A DNA stretch of 64,000 bases from Natrinema gari JCM 14663 (GTDB lineage Archaea > Halobacteriota > Halobacteria > Halobacteriales > Natrialbaceae). How positions within the stretch are numbered: the first letter of the stretch is position 1; each line of letters begins with the position of its first letter. The DNA lies in contig NZ_AOIJ01000051.1 in the NCBI RefSeq assembly GCF_000337175.1, positions 148,777-212,776 of the forward strand, read 5' to 3'. Shown in pieces: positions 45,174-55,744 of this stretch. Under the pieces are notes generated by a model, which was not told the origin of the DNA, ran no database searches, and saw only the letters and a list, made by a program, of their open reading frames with translations. Made by a program: the position numbers and the translations under genes.

Positions 45174-46583
45174 ATGAGTGACGACGTGAGCGACGGGCAC
45201 GACGCCGACGGCGAGACCGAACCGTCGGCGGCACCGCCGGCGGACGGCAGCGCGGAACGGGGTCGTTCGAGGGACGACGAAGCCGCCGACGGCGAGCGCG
45301 GCCTCGGCACGCGGAGCGTCCATGCGGGCCAGTCCCCGGACCCGGAAACCGGTGCGATGGCACCGCCGATCTACCAGACGACCTCCTACGTCTTCGACGA
45401 CGCCGACACCGCCGCCGCTCGGTACGCCCTCGAAGACGACGGCTACATCTACTCGCGGATGGCCAACCCCACGGTCACCACGCTCGAGGAGCGTCTCGCC
45501 GATCTCGAGGGCGGTGCCGGGGCGGTCGCGACGGGCAGCGGTATGGCGGCACTGGACGCCGCGGTATTGCTCCTCGCGGAAGCCGGCGATACCGTCGTCT
45601 GTTCGACCGATACCTACGGCGGGACTACGGCCTACTTCTCGAAGACCGCGACCCGACGGGACATCGAGCCGAAATTCGTCCCCACCCTCGAGTACGACGC
45701 CTACGAGGCGGCCATCGACGAGGACACCGCCTTCGTCCACGTCGAGACGATCGGCAACCCGTCGCTGGTGACGCCAGACTTCGAACGCCTTGCCGAGATC
45801 GCCCACGAGAACGGGGTCCCCCTCGTCGTGGACAACACGTTCGCGACGCCGGCGCTCTGTCGGCCGCTCGAGCACGGAGCCGACATCGTCTGGGAGTCGA
45901 CGACCAAGTGGCTCCACGGCTCCGGCACGACCGTCGGCGGCGTGCTGGTCGACGGCGGCTCCTTTCCCTGGGGCGACCACGGCTACGACGAGATCGCGGG
46001 TCAGAACCACGCCTACCACGACGTCGACTTCTCGCGGGACTTCCCTGACGCTCCCTTCGCCGCCGCGGCCAGGTTCCGCTCGCTGCGCAGTCTGGGCAAC
46101 CAGCAGTCCCCGTTCGACGCTTGGCAAACGTTACAGGGACTCGAGTCCATGCCGCTTCGCGTCGAGAAACACTGCGAGAACGCGGCCATCGTCGCGGCGT
46201 ACCTTGACGACCACGAGGACGTCGCCTGGGTCACGTACCCCGGGCTCGAGGACCATCCAACCCACGACAACGCACGGCGGTATCTCGAGGACGACGGCGG
46301 CATGGTCGCGTTCGGGCTGGAGGATGGCTTCGAGGCGGGCAAGGCCTTCTGCGAGAACGTCGAGTTGGCCTCGTTCCTCGCGAACATCGGGGATGCCAAG
46401 ACGCTGGTGATCCATCCCGCCAGTACCACCCACGGCCAGCTTACGCCCGAGGAACGCGCGGAAGCGGGCGTCACGGCCGATCTGATTCGGATGTCCGTCG
46501 GGATCGAGGACCCCGAGGACATCCTGGCGGATCTCGAAGGAGCGATCGCGGCGGCGACGCGGGCGGCGGGTGAGACAGCGTGA
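45174..46583 (+). CDS. metY: Cystathionine gamma-synthase / O-acetylhomoserine sulfhydrylase family enzyme
   Basis: 469-aa PLP-dependent enzyme of the Cys/Met metabolism family. An acidic N-terminal extension (about 50 residues) precedes the core ([20 protein letters not shown]). PLP-Lys is K245 in ESTTKWLHG. Active-site motifs [17 protein letters not shown] and [14 protein letters not shown] are present. Immediately followed and overlapped by metX, which makes O-acetylhomoserine, so this protein most likely converts it with sulfide or cysteine to homocysteine or cystathionine. The symbol metY is a functional inference; a cystathionine gamma-synthase or lyase is possible. Confidence 0.9.
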   Translation: MSDDVSDGHDADGETEPSAAPPADGSAERGRSRDDEAADGERGLGTRSVHAGQSPDPETGAMAPPIYQTTSYVFDDADTAAARYALEDDGYIYSRMANPTVTTLEERLADLEGGAGAVATGSGMAALDAAVLLLAEAGDTVVCSTDTYGGTTAYFSKTATRRDIEPKFVPTLEYDAYEAAIDEDTAFVHVETIGNPSLVTPDFERLAEIAHENGVPLVVDNTFATPALCRPLEHGADIVWESTTKWLHGSGTTVGGVLVDGGSFPWGDHGYDEIAGQNHAYHDVDFSRDFPDAPFAAAARFRSLRSLGNQQSPFDAWQTLQGLESMPLRVEKHCENAAIVAAYLDDHEDVAWVTYPGLEDHPTHDNARRYLEDDGGMVAFGLEDGFEAGKAFCENVELASFLANIGDAKTLVIHPASTTHGQLTPEERAEAGVTADLIRMSVGIEDPEDILADLEGAIAAATRAAGETA

Positions 46584-47785
46584 CGACGAAGGAGACGGCC
46601 AGCCTCGGGGCGTTCGAGTTCCTCTCGGGGGAATCGATTCCGAACTTCGAGATCGCGTACGAGACCTACGGCGACTTTACCGGCGACAACGCGGTCGTAA
46701 TCTGTCACGCGCTGACCGGCAGCGCCCACGTCGCTCGCCGGCCCGATTCGGGAGGCGAAACCGCTGGCCAGGCGCGCGCCTGGTGGGGCGATGTCGTCGG
46801 TCCCGGGAAAGCGATCGATACGACGGAGTACTACGTCATCTGTGCGAACGTTCCGGGATCGTGTTACGGGACGACCGGCCCGGCGAGCGAGAACCCGGAG
46901 ACGGGCGAGCCCTACGGGACCGACTATCCGCCGGTCACGGTCGGCGACTGGACCCGCGCCCAGCGGCTGCTGCTGGACGAACTCGGGGTCGGCCGACTCC
47001 ACGCCGTCGTCGGCGGCAGCGTCGGCGGGATGAACGTCCTCGACTGGTTGCGCCGGTTCCCCGACGATGTCGAACGCGCCGGCGTGGTCGCCAGCGCCGC
47101 CCGTCTCGACGCCCAGTGTCTCGCACTCGATACCGTCGCCCGGCGGGCGATCACGGGCGATCCCAACTGGAACGGCGGCCACTACTACGACGGGCCGGGA
47201 CCAGAGGAGGGGCTGGCTCGAGCGCGCCAGATCGGCCACATCATGTACCTCTCGAAGGCATCGATGGGCCGGAAGTTCGGTCGCCGATCGGCGGGCCGGG
47301 AAGCGGTCCGCGAGGAGCCGCCGGACCCCGCCGCGGCCTTCTTCCCGTATCGCGAGGTCGAGTCCTATCTGGACTATCAAGCCGACAAGTTCACCGATCG
47401 GTTCGACGCCAACAGCTACCTCTATCTGACCCGCGCGATGGACGACTTCGATCTGGCGGCCGGGTACGAGTCCGACGCCGACGCGCTGGCGGCGTTCGAG
47501 GGCGAACTCCTCGTGCTCTCGTTTACCGGTGACTGGCACTTCACCGTCGACCAAGCCGAATCGCTGGCGGGGGCCTGTCGCGAGGCCGCCGTCGACGTCG
47601 CACACCACGTGGTCGAATCCGACCACGGCCACGATGCCTTCCTCGTCGAACCGGAAAAAGTCGGCCCACCGCTGTCGAATCTGCTCGAGGAGGGACTCGC
47701 CGGGCGCGCGATCACGGATACGGCCCCGGAGTCCGACGAGTCCACCGAGTTCGCGCCTGTGCACACGAGCCTCTTCTCCGAGTGA
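46580..47785 (+). CDS. metX: Homoserine O-acetyltransferase
   Basis: 401-aa alpha/beta hydrolase-fold enzyme transferring acetyl from acetyl-CoA to homoserine in methionine biosynthesis. Triad: S147 (GGSVGGM), D318 (FTGDWHF) and H351 (DHGHDAFL). MetX signatures [25 protein letters not shown] and [13 protein letters not shown] are present. The start is GTG at 46580, overlapping the preceding stop by 4 bp (GTGA), indicating translational coupling with metY. Confidence 0.95.
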   Translation: MTTKETASLGAFEFLSGESIPNFEIAYETYGDFTGDNAVVICHALTGSAHVARRPDSGGETAGQARAWWGDVVGPGKAIDTTEYYVICANVPGSCYGTTGPASENPETGEPYGTDYPPVTVGDWTRAQRLLLDELGVGRLHAVVGGSVGGMNVLDWLRRFPDDVERAGVVASAARLDAQCLALDTVARRAITGDPNWNGGHYYDGPGPEEGLARARQIGHIMYLSKASMGRKFGRRSAGREAVREEPPDPAAAFFPYREVESYLDYQADKFTDRFDANSYLYLTRAMDDFDLAAGYESDADALAAFEGELLVLSFTGDWHFTVDQAESLAGACREAAVDVAHHVVESDHGHDAFLVEPEKVGPPLSNLLEEGLAGRAITDTAPESDESTEFAPVHTSLFSE

Positions 47786-47982
47786 GATCGTGCCAGCTCG
47801 AAACCAAGACGGTGATGGCGAAAGTCGAGTAACGATCGGTTCGCGTCGACGCATGGGAGTCGAGTCGCTCACTAGACCGAACAATCGGTTTCATACCTGG
47901 GTCGAGACGAACGCACACGGGCAGTCACGACCGTGGAACGGTAGCATGGCGGGTTCAGCACGGAACCGTGGGCGACGCGGAA

Positions 47983-48363
47983 TCAGTACTGTTGGTCGCG
48001 ACCCTGCTCGAGCGCAACGTACTGTTCCACGTGAGAGCCGGGCGAGCGCCGATGGGCGAGCCAGTACTGGAGATCGGAGACGAACAGCGCGAGGTTCTCC
48101 CGGGCGAACAGGTTCATCGAGACCCCCTGCGGGGACCGGAACAGGGCGATCAGCGACCACATCGAGCCGGCGGCGAACGCGCCGGCCGCCGAGAAGGTCA
48201 TGCCCAGCGTAAAGAAGGTCAGGCTGTAGACGAACCCGATCCCCATCGAGGGGAGACTCGTGCCGAGGGGGACCCGTGCGTTCGGGTCGCGCAACGTCGG
48301 CGCGAGAAAGACGATCGAAAAGCCGCTTCCGAACATGAAGACGAAGTCCTGCCACATCATCAA
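47983..48363 (-). CDS. Small membrane protein, unrecognised
   Basis: 126-aa protein with about three hydrophobic segments (about 5-22, 38-60, 63-75) and a soluble C-terminus. Begins MMMWQDFVFMFGSGFSIVFLAP; the three leading Mets leave the exact start uncertain. Resembles a small conserved haloarchaeal protein but I assign no function. A TATA-like GTTTTAAC lies about 27 bp upstream. Convergent with metX. Confidence 0.65.
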   Translation of the reverse strand: MMMWQDFVFMFGSGFSIVFLAPTLRDPNARVPLGTSLPSMGIGFVYSLTFFTLGMTFSAAGAFAAGSMWSLIALFRSPQGVSMNLFARENLALFVSDLQYWLAHRRSPGSHVEQYVALEQGRDQQY

Positions 48364-48559
48364 AAACGCTTACTCGAGTTCGAGTTAAAACTTTCTCGGT
48401 CGAGAAATAGGCAATTAGAGCGGATATTCACGAATCGACGAGCGTTCGATCGAGACCCGCGGGCAGCGATGCGAAGCGCCGCTCAGCCGCGACTCGAGCG
48501 TCGGGTGCGAGCACATAACAACGGGTTACGATCGACAAGTCGGGAGTAGTCCGGTCGGA

Positions 48560-49204
48560 TTAGTGGTCGGCGAGTACGCCGTCTTCGACGAGCGTCTCGC
48601 GGGCCTCGGCCATCGACGTGACGACGACGTCGCAGTGGGGTTCGACCGCCGGCTTGGGTTCGAAGCCGATCGCGAGACCGGCGACCTCGAGCATCGGCAG
48701 GTCATTGGCCCCGTCGCCGACCGCGACGGTGTCCGCGAGGTCGACGCCCACATCGTCGGCGAGGTCGGCGAGCGCGTCGTCTTTGGTGCCCTCGATCAGC
48801 GGCCCGTCGACCGCACCCGTGAGTTCGCCCGCCCGCATCGGGAGCCGATTCGAGACGATGTGATCGACGGAGACCCCCTCGCGCTCCAAGGCGGCCGCGA
48901 CGCCGCGTTCGAATCCGCCCGTGAGGATGGCGGTCGTAACGCCCGCGTCGTTCAGTTCCTCGATGAGGTCGGCAGCGCCCGCCCGGAGGACGACCTCGTC
49001 GAAGGCAGCGTCGGCCTCGGCCTCGGGGAGCCCCTCGAGCAGGGCCGCGCGCCTGCGGAGGCTCTCGGCGTAGCCGATCTCGTCGTTCATCGCGCGGTCG
49101 GTGATGTCGGCCATGTCCTCGGCGACGCTGCGGCGGTCGCCAAGCAGCACGGTCATCTCGGAGTCGGAAAGCGTCCCGTCGAAGTCGAAAGCGACGACTG
49201 TCAT
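48560..49204 (-). CDS. serB: Phosphoserine phosphatase SerB
   Basis: 214-aa HAD-superfamily phosphatase, last step of L-serine synthesis. Motif I DFDGTLSDSE, motif II TGGFERG and motif IV GDGANDLPML are all present, with the cap domain between I and II. The start at MTVVAFDFDG (49204) gives family length. serA, the first enzyme, is at 52314. Confidence 0.92.
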   Translation of the reverse strand: MTVVAFDFDGTLSDSEMTVLLGDRRSVAEDMADITDRAMNDEIGYAESLRRRAALLEGLPEAEADAAFDEVVLRAGAADLIEELNDAGVTTAILTGGFERGVAAALEREGVSVDHIVSNRLPMRAGELTGAVDGPLIEGTKDDALADLADDVGVDLADTVAVGDGANDLPMLEVAGLAIGFEPKPAVEPHCDVVVTSMAEARETLVEDGVLADH

Positions 49205-49322
49205 GGTGGCCCGGTTGTCGGCCCCCGAATAAACCAGTTCAGGTTTCCAGCCGCCACGACACGCTCGTTCCACGTGTCGATCGACCGAAACGTATTATCC
49301 CCCCGGCTTCGTTGCCGTACAC

Positions 49323-50012
49323 ATGTCGCAGAATCGACGGTTCGAGTACGACAAGGGACCGCGTCTCGAGGACGAAGCGACACCCCCTGAGAGCGACGCT
49401 GACGCGGCTGAAGACGAACGACCCGCGCCCGACGCCGGCGACCGGCGCGTCACGGTCGCCCCCTGGACGGCCGGGTCCGTCGCGGGCGTGAGCGCGTTCG
49501 CGATCGTGTTCGCCGTGTTCTACCAGTTGAGCACGGCGTACGCCGCAATGGGTTCGTACGGACAGGGCGACTCCGACCCGAGTAACTGGATCATCGCGGG
49601 ACTCACGACACTGGCAAACCACGGCGTGACGATTCAACAGGGCGGCGAACCGATCGACGGGTTCGGAATGTATCCCGTCGTCCTCGTCTCGCCCGTCTCG
49701 GCGCTGCTTCCGGCGGTGGTCCTGCTCGCCGCCGGCTACGTCCTCATCCGGTACGTCGCCCTCGAGACGCGCCGGGAGGGCGGACTCGCGGTCGGTGCGT
49801 GCTGCGCGAGTTACGTCGTCTTAGCCAGCGGACTCTCGGTCCTCGCCCGGTGGACGCCCGAGACGGGGACCGAAGGCATGGAGGAGGGCGCGATCACTGT
49901 CGCGACGGATCTCTCCCTGATCGTCACCGTCGGCGGAACCGTTCTCACGTTCGCCCTGATCGGTGCCGGAGTCGCCGCTCTTCCGCGGCTGCGACCGGCG
50001 GGCGACGAGTAA
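49323..50012 (+). CDS. Polytopic membrane protein, haloarchaeal
   Basis: 229-aa protein: 45 acidic soluble residues, then about four transmembrane helices (near 48-70, 118-140, 152-172, 195-218). No catalytic motif. Similar to a widespread uncharacterised haloarchaeal membrane family (DUF7978-like). Divergent from serB with a 118-bp gap. Function unknown. Confidence 0.65.
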   Translation: MSQNRRFEYDKGPRLEDEATPPESDADAAEDERPAPDAGDRRVTVAPWTAGSVAGVSAFAIVFAVFYQLSTAYAAMGSYGQGDSDPSNWIIAGLTTLANHGVTIQQGGEPIDGFGMYPVVLVSPVSALLPAVVLLAAGYVLIRYVALETRREGGLAVGACCASYVVLASGLSVLARWTPETGTEGMEEGAITVATDLSLIVTVGGTVLTFALIGAGVAALPRLRPAGDE

Positions 50013-50098
50013 TCGTCCGATCAAGCCGGCTTGGGGCCGCATGCACCACCGTCGACATCCGCGTCGTCGGGCGATACGGGCACCCCTCGATGTCCGGT

Positions 50099-50107
50099 GT
50101 TTATATA
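50099..50107 (+). promoter_or_regulatory. TATA box of the PAS histidine kinase
   Basis: GTTTATATA centred about 29 bp upstream of the in-frame GTG at 50132. It overlaps the upstream in-frame ATG at 50108, so that ATG and the one at 50090 cannot be start codons of a transcript from this box. Confidence 0.55.
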
Positions 50108-50131
50108 ATGCGCCCGGCACGTTACCGTCGC

Positions 50132-51601
50132 GTGGCCAGCGACGACCGAGCGGGCGACGGACCGACCGCGAGCGAGTCCCTCGAGTCCCCGCTCTGTTCG
50201 TTCGACGAAAGCGGCTTTTTCCAGCAGTTAGTGGCGAACACGTCCGAGGGGCTGCTGACGGTCGACGAGGAGAGCACGATCGTGTTCGCAAACCCCGCGA
50301 TCGAGGACATCCTCGGCTACAGTCCCGCGGCACTGATCGGCTCCTCGAAGATGACGGTCATCCCCGAGCGGCTCGAGTCGGCCCACGCTGACGGCCTCGA
50401 GACGTACCTCCGGACGGGCGAGCGACAGATCGACTGGGACGGGATCGAACTCCCCGCGGTACACGAGGACGGCCACGAGGTTCCCGTCCTGGTGAGCATT
50501 CGGGAACATACACACGAGGGACAGCGCCTGTTTACGGGGCTGTTCCGCGACATTTCCGATCGGAAGGCGCGAGAGCGCCGCTTCGAGGCCGTCTTCGACA
50601 ACACCTACCAGTTCACCGGGCTTCTCGAGCCCGACGGGACGATCCTCGAAGTAAACGAGACGGCGCTGTCGTTCGGCGACCTCGAACTCGACGACGTCGT
50701 CGGTGAACCGGTCTGGGAGACGGCGTGGTTTCAGTTGCGCGACGCCGCACGCGAAACGGCAATCGAAGGAGTCGAGCGCGCCAGACAAGGGGAACTGTTC
50801 CGGGACGAACTCCGAGTCCAAGGGGCCGATCGAACCGCGCTTATCGATTTCTCGATCCGCCCGATCACCGACCGGAACGGAGAGATACAGCTGCTCGTTT
50901 CCGAAGGGAGGGACGTCACCGCCCTCAAACTGCGTGAACGACACCTTCGGGTCCTCCATCGACTGCTCCGACACAACCTTCGAAACGACCTCAACATCAT
51001 CAACGGATTCGCCGAAACCCTCCGCTCGGCGGTCGAGAACGACACCCACCGCGAGTACGCGGCCGAAATCGCGGCCACGTCGAGCGCGCTGATCGACACG
51101 ACCGAAACCGCGAAACAGCTCGCCGATGCCACCCTCGACGAGGAAAGGACCCGGACGGCGATCGATGTCCGAGACATCCTCGAAACGGTCGTCGCGGACC
51201 TCCGGACGCAGTATCCCGCGAGTTCGATCACGGTCTCCGAGTCGGTCGATGCCACGATCGCCGCCGATTCCCGCCTGAACACCGTCCTGGAAGAAGTGAT
51301 CCAGAACGCGATCGTCCACGCCGAGGACTCCGATCCGACGGTGGAGATCAGCGTCAGCAACGTCGACGCCGACACGGTCGGCGTTCGCGTCTTCGATACC
51401 GGCCCCGGGATTCCCGCGTCCGATCGGACGGGTATCTTCAACGACGAGCAGATCACACAGGTCAGACACGGCAACGGACTCGGACTCTGGCTCGCCAGCC
51501 TGATCGTCGACGACTACGGCGGGGATCTGGACTACGAACCGCGGTCCGACGGCACCGGAAGCTGTGTCACCGTCTGCCTCCCGAGAGCACAGTTCCCGTG
51601 A
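50132..51601 (+). CDS. PAS-PAS sensor histidine kinase
   Basis: About 489-aa soluble kinase. PAS1 about 30-150 (LVANTSEGLLTVDEESTIVF, ISDRKARER); PAS2 about 155-265 (FDNTYQFTGLLEPDGTILEV). The DHp region has the phospho-acceptor H in RLLRHNLRNDLNIINGFAE (about 285). The HATPase_c domain has the N-box EEVIQNAIVHAE, G1 VFDTGPGIP and G2 HGNGLGLWLAS. GTG 50132 is preferred from the TATA box at 50099-50107; alternatives 50090 and 50108 are in frame. No response regulator adjacent, so its partner is elsewhere, as is common in haloarchaea. Confidence 0.88.
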   Translation: MASDDRAGDGPTASESLESPLCSFDESGFFQQLVANTSEGLLTVDEESTIVFANPAIEDILGYSPAALIGSSKMTVIPERLESAHADGLETYLRTGERQIDWDGIELPAVHEDGHEVPVLVSIREHTHEGQRLFTGLFRDISDRKARERRFEAVFDNTYQFTGLLEPDGTILEVNETALSFGDLELDDVVGEPVWETAWFQLRDAARETAIEGVERARQGELFRDELRVQGADRTALIDFSIRPITDRNGEIQLLVSEGRDVTALKLRERHLRVLHRLLRHNLRNDLNIINGFAETLRSAVENDTHREYAAEIAATSSALIDTTETAKQLADATLDEERTRTAIDVRDILETVVADLRTQYPASSITVSESVDATIAADSRLNTVLEEVIQNAIVHAEDSDPTVEISVSNVDADTVGVRVFDTGPGIPASDRTGIFNDEQITQVRHGNGLGLWLASLIVDDYGGDLDYEPRSDGTGSCVTVCLPRAQFP

Positions 51602-51633
51602 GCCGCCCTGCGAATCGATCGGCCCGGCCGACC

Positions 51634-52089
51634 TCAGTCGTCGTCCTCGACCGGCGTCTTGACGATCGTCACCGGCCGGCTAGCCAGCCGTGCGACGCGA
51701 TCGGTGACGCTCCCGAGCAGTTGGCGGTACTCGCCCGACCGTTCCTTCGATCCCATAACGAGCAGATCGACGGCGGCCTCGTCGGCATACGAGAGGATCT
51801 GTTCGTGGGGCCGACCGTGTCTGACGACCGTCGTCGGCTCGAGTCCCGCCTCCCGTGCCGCGTCGGCCGCCGACTCGAGGGCCTCCTCGCCGACGTGCTC
51901 GAGTGCGGCCTCGAGGCTTTCGAACTCGTGGACGTATTCGTCGCCGCTGTACGTGTTGTAGACGTCGCTGTCGACGACGTACAGCAGGTGGAGCTCCGCA
52001 TCGGTGTGTTCGGCGAGGGCGATCGCGTGTTCGGTCGCCAGTTCCGTGCCCTCCGCAGCGTCGGTCGGCAGCAAGACCCGATCGTACAT
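51634..52089 (-). CDS. Universal stress protein (UspA family)
   Basis: 151-aa single UspA domain. N-terminus MYDRVLLPTDAAEGTE; ATP-binding-type motif VMGSKERSGEYRQLLGSVTDRVARLASRPVTIVK (G-x2-G-x9-G-S/T). Probably nucleotide-binding and stress-related. Divergent from serA. A separate broken Usp gene lies at 55745. Confidence 0.92.
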   Translation of the reverse strand: MYDRVLLPTDAAEGTELATEHAIALAEHTDAELHLLYVVDSDVYNTYSGDEYVHEFESLEAALEHVGEEALESAADAAREAGLEPTTVVRHGRPHEQILSYADEAAVDLLVMGSKERSGEYRQLLGSVTDRVARLASRPVTIVKTPVEDDD

Positions 52090-52313
52090 ACGGGATAGGA
52101 CACGCGCTCGACAGATAGGTATGCCCCACAATTCCTGCGTCGTGGGAGTTCCGCGTCGGATCGGTCGGCCCACGCCGAACGGCGGAGCGCCGACGACGAC
52201 CGGGCCGTGGGACCGGCCGCAGTCGCGGAGTGTGAGTGTGACGGACAGCGGTATTTTTTGCCGCCCCCGACCACAACGGAAGGGTTTACGTGCTCCGCAC
52301 GATTGTCTCGCGC

Positions 52314-53900
52314 ATGAAGGTACTCGTCACGGACCCGATCGCGGACGCGGGTCTGGACGTACTCAGAGAGGCCGGCCACGAAGTCGAAACGGGGTACGAA
52401 CTCGAAGGCGACGACCTCCTCGAGGCGGTAGCCGACGCGAACGGACTGATCGTTCGCTCCGGAACCGAGGTCACCGCGGCGGTTCTCGAGGCCGCCGAGG
52501 ACCTCGTGATCGTCGGCCGCGCCGGGATCGGTGTCGATAACATCGATATCGACGCCGCGAAGGACCACGGCGTTATCGTCGCCAACGCGCCCGAAGGGAA
52601 CGTTCGCGCGGCCGCCGAGCACACCGTCGCGATGACGTTCGCGACCGCCCGCTCGATCCCCCAGGCCCACATCCGCCTGAAAAACGGCGAGTGGGCGAAA
52701 AGCGACTACCTCGGGACCGAACTCAACGGCAAGACGCTGGGCGTCGTCGGACTCGGTCGCGTCGGCCAGGAGGTCGCCAAGAAACTCGACTCGCTTGGCA
52801 TGGACGTCGTCGCCTACGATCCCTATATCAGCGAGGAGCGCGCCGAGCGCATCGGTGCCGAACTCGTCGAGTTCGAGCCGTGTCTCGAGGCCGCCGACTT
52901 CGTGACCGTCCACACGCCGCTGACCCCCGAAACGGAGGGGCTGATCGGCGAGGACGAACTCGATCTGCTGGGCGACGGCTACCTGGTCAACTGCGCCCGC
53001 GGCGGCGTCGTCGACGAGGACGCCCTCGCCGCCAAGGTCGAGGACGGCACCCTCGCCGGCGCGGCGATCGACGTCTTCGCCGAGGAGCCCCTGGCGGCGG
53101 AGTCGCCGCTGCTCGAGCACGACGGGATCATCGTGACGCCCCATCTGGGCGCGTCGACGGAGGCCGCCCAGGAGAACGTCGCCACCTCGACGGCGGCCCA
53201 GGTCAACGCCGCACTGGTCGGAGAGCCCGTCGCGAACGCACTGAACGCCCCCTCGATCGACGAGAGCGCGTTCCCCCGCGTCGAGCCCTACATCGACCTC
53301 GCGGAGACCGCCGGCAAGGTCGCCGCCCAACTGCTCGAGGGCCGCATCGAAGACATCGAAGTCGTCTACGAAGGCGACATCGCCGACGAAGATGTCGAGT
53401 TCGTCACCGCGAGCGCGCTCAAGGGTGTCTTCCAGCCCCTCGAGTGGCAGGTCAACGCGGTCAACGCGCCCCAGATCGCGGAGGATCGGGGTGTCGACGT
53501 CACCGAATCCAAGACCCGCCAGGCCGAGGACTTCCAGAGTCTCGTCTCCGTGACCGTCAGCAACGACGACAGCGAGGTTTCGGTCGACGGGACCCTCTTT
53601 GCCGGCGACGATCCGCGGATCGTCCGCATCGATGGCTACCGCGTCGACGCCATTCCCCACGGCCGGATGGTCGTTGCGCGCAACACGGACGAACCCGGCG
53701 TCATCGGTCTCATCGGCTCCGTGATGGGCGACTATGACGTCAACATCGCCGGCATGTTCAACGCCCGCGAGACCATCGGCGGCGAGGCCCTGACCGTCTA
53801 CAACGTCGACAGCGAGGTCCCCGACGCGGCCAAGGCGGAACTCGAGGAAGACGACCGGGTCATCGGCGTCAGCGACATCACGCTGAACGGGCAGAGCTGA
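52314..53900 (+). CDS. serA: D-3-phosphoglycerate dehydrogenase
   Basis: First enzyme of the phosphorylated serine pathway, oxidising 3-phosphoglycerate with NAD. The 528-aa long form has the catalytic/NAD domain (LGVVGLGRVGQEVAKKL; active-site region ending HLGASTEAAQENVA), an allosteric substrate-binding domain (about 320-450) and a C-terminal ACT domain (about 455-528, ARNTDEPGVIGLIGSVMGDY) for serine feedback. Start ATG 52314 (MKVLVTDPIADAG). serB lies about 3 kb upstream, not in an operon. Confidence 0.95.
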   Translation: MKVLVTDPIADAGLDVLREAGHEVETGYELEGDDLLEAVADANGLIVRSGTEVTAAVLEAAEDLVIVGRAGIGVDNIDIDAAKDHGVIVANAPEGNVRAAAEHTVAMTFATARSIPQAHIRLKNGEWAKSDYLGTELNGKTLGVVGLGRVGQEVAKKLDSLGMDVVAYDPYISEERAERIGAELVEFEPCLEAADFVTVHTPLTPETEGLIGEDELDLLGDGYLVNCARGGVVDEDALAAKVEDGTLAGAAIDVFAEEPLAAESPLLEHDGIIVTPHLGASTEAAQENVATSTAAQVNAALVGEPVANALNAPSIDESAFPRVEPYIDLAETAGKVAAQLLEGRIEDIEVVYEGDIADEDVEFVTASALKGVFQPLEWQVNAVNAPQIAEDRGVDVTESKTRQAEDFQSLVSVTVSNDDSEVSVDGTLFAGDDPRIVRIDGYRVDAIPHGRMVVARNTDEPGVIGLIGSVMGDYDVNIAGMFNARETIGGEALTVYNVDSEVPDAAKAELEEDDRVIGVSDITLNGQS

Positions 53901-54108
53901 GGGCCCGCGGACGGAATCGAGTGGGGTAGTTCTCCCTTGACTGCTCGCCTCGACGAGCCGCGACGCGGCGCAACGGCCGGCTTACGCGCCGCGACCGCGG
54001 ATCCGGCACACGAACCGCAGGGGAGTTCGGACCCCGATCGGTCGGTCAGTCCATCCGAGAGCCGATCGCGGCAAAAGACCTATCGCTCGGACGAACAACG
54101 TCTCGAGT

Positions 54109-54477
54109 ATGGACGACGACGTTTCGGTCGATTTCGGCGAGGACGGCCTCGTCCCCGCCGTGGCACAGGACGCCGACACCGGCGAGGTGCTGATGCTCGC
54201 GTACGTCTCGCCGGCGGCCTTGGAGCGGACCCGCGAGACGGGGCGGGCCCACTACTACTCGCGGAGTCGGGACGAGTTATGGGAGAAGGGTGGGACGAGC
54301 GGCCACGTGCAGACCGTCGCGGAGATCCGGGTCGACTGCGACGCCGACACCCTCCTCTATCTGGTCGACCAGGAAGGTGGCGCGTGTCACACCGGCCACC
54401 GCTCGTGTTTTCACCGGACGATCGAGGGCGAGAACGTCGGCGAACAAGTGTTTGACCCCGACGCGGTCTACGAGTGA
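54109..54477 (+). CDS. hisI: Phosphoribosyl-AMP cyclohydrolase
   Basis: 122-aa enzyme of histidine biosynthesis opening the adenine ring of phosphoribosyl-AMP. The conserved motifs [40 protein letters not shown] and [27 protein letters not shown] hold the Zn Cys/His ligands and the Asp metal site. Stand-alone protein, not fused with HisE. Its stop at 54477 is one base before the next start. Confidence 0.95.
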   Translation: MDDDVSVDFGEDGLVPAVAQDADTGEVLMLAYVSPAALERTRETGRAHYYSRSRDELWEKGGTSGHVQTVAEIRVDCDADTLLYLVDQEGGACHTGHRSCFHRTIEGENVGEQVFDPDAVYE

Positions 54478-54478
54478 A

Positions 54479-55660
54479 ATGAGCGACCGCGCCCCTCTTG
54501 CCGACGCCGACGCGAGCGCTCCCGACCGGCGTGCCGACGGCGAGCCGACGCCCCTCGAGTCACTCGAAGCCGCCCGGAAGCGATTCGCGACGGCGGACGA
54601 ACGGATCGAAGACCACGGCGAGGAGACCGTCGAGGCAGTGACCGCGGCCTACCGCAACGCGACGACGCTCCTCGAGGACTACGTCGACCGGGCGACCGGC
54701 ACCGGCAAGGAGAACTTCCAGGCGTACATCGAACTCGAGGGCAAGTTCGACGGACTCGTCTCCGGCCTCGCCGAGGACCTCCCCGAGTACGAGGTCTTCG
54801 AGGACGCCCTCGAGGCGATCGACAAGCGCCGGCTCAGCGAGTCCGACTTCGAGCGCGCCCACGACTGTCTCGAGCCGGCCGCCGAGTACGCCGACCTGGT
54901 AGACGAACGCGAGGCCGCCCGCGAGGAGTTAGCGGAGGCCCGAAAAGCGGCCGCCAAACGGCTGCGGGGACTTGACGACGAAATCGACGAGCGCGAACGG
55001 CTGCTCGAATTGGCGAACGCGGACCTCGACGCTCCGGTCGAGCGGCTCCGAGACCCGATCGAGACGTACAACGAGGCGATCCGCGAGGCCTTTCAGGAGT
55101 ATCGGCTCACGGCGAGCGCACGCGAGGTGTTCGCCCTGCTCGAGCGGAGCCGGTGGTATCCGTTCGTGAGTTACGAGCAACCGCCCGCCGATCTGGCGGG
55201 ATACGTCCACGACGACCCGGCCGGCGAGTATACGATTCCCGAACTGCTCGAGTACGCCGATTACTCCCGGTCGAAACTCTCCCACTACGTCGACAGCGCG
55301 GACGAACTCAAGCGGTCGGTTGCGACACAGCAAACGTATCTCGACGGGATCGACGCCGAGCCGCTGACGATCGACTGGCCGCCGGAGCCGGCCGGCGCAC
55401 TGCGCCGCCGGGCGCGGGAGTATCGCCCGTTCGTCGCCCGGATCGCCGACGAAGACACCGTCGCGGCCCTGCGCGAGGTCCGCCTACTCGCGACCGACCC
55501 CGACTACGATCGCCTGCAGACCGCCGCACAGGCGGTTACACAGCTCACGCCCGCCGAACGCGAGCGGCTGCGCGACGGCCGCGTCGCGGACGAACTCGAG
55601 GCCCTGCGCACCGAACGGGACCGGCTCGAGGACGCGCTCGAGATCGAGGACCCGATTTAG
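54479..55660 (+). CDS. Coiled-coil protein of unknown function (DUF7118-like)
   Basis: 393-aa acidic soluble protein rich in predicted helix, with a coiled-coil region at about 130-200 (EREAAREELAEARKAAAKRL and DDEIDERERLLELANADL). Resembles an uncharacterised haloarchaeal family. The ATG at 54479 is one base after the hisI stop, suggesting co-transcription with hisI, but no link to histidine biosynthesis is known. Confidence 0.75.
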   Translation: MSDRAPLADADASAPDRRADGEPTPLESLEAARKRFATADERIEDHGEETVEAVTAAYRNATTLLEDYVDRATGTGKENFQAYIELEGKFDGLVSGLAEDLPEYEVFEDALEAIDKRRLSESDFERAHDCLEPAAEYADLVDEREAAREELAEARKAAAKRLRGLDDEIDERERLLELANADLDAPVERLRDPIETYNEAIREAFQEYRLTASAREVFALLERSRWYPFVSYEQPPADLAGYVHDDPAGEYTIPELLEYADYSRSKLSHYVDSADELKRSVATQQTYLDGIDAEPLTIDWPPEPAGALRRRAREYRPFVARIADEDTVAALREVRLLATDPDYDRLQTAAQAVTQLTPAERERLRDGRVADELEALRTERDRLEDALEIEDPI

Positions 55661-55744
55661 AGCGGCGATCGCCGCCGGCCGCTGCATGCCGCGGACGGAC
55701 GCCGGTAGCCCCGCTCTGTAGCTGCTGCCGACCGAAGAACACGG

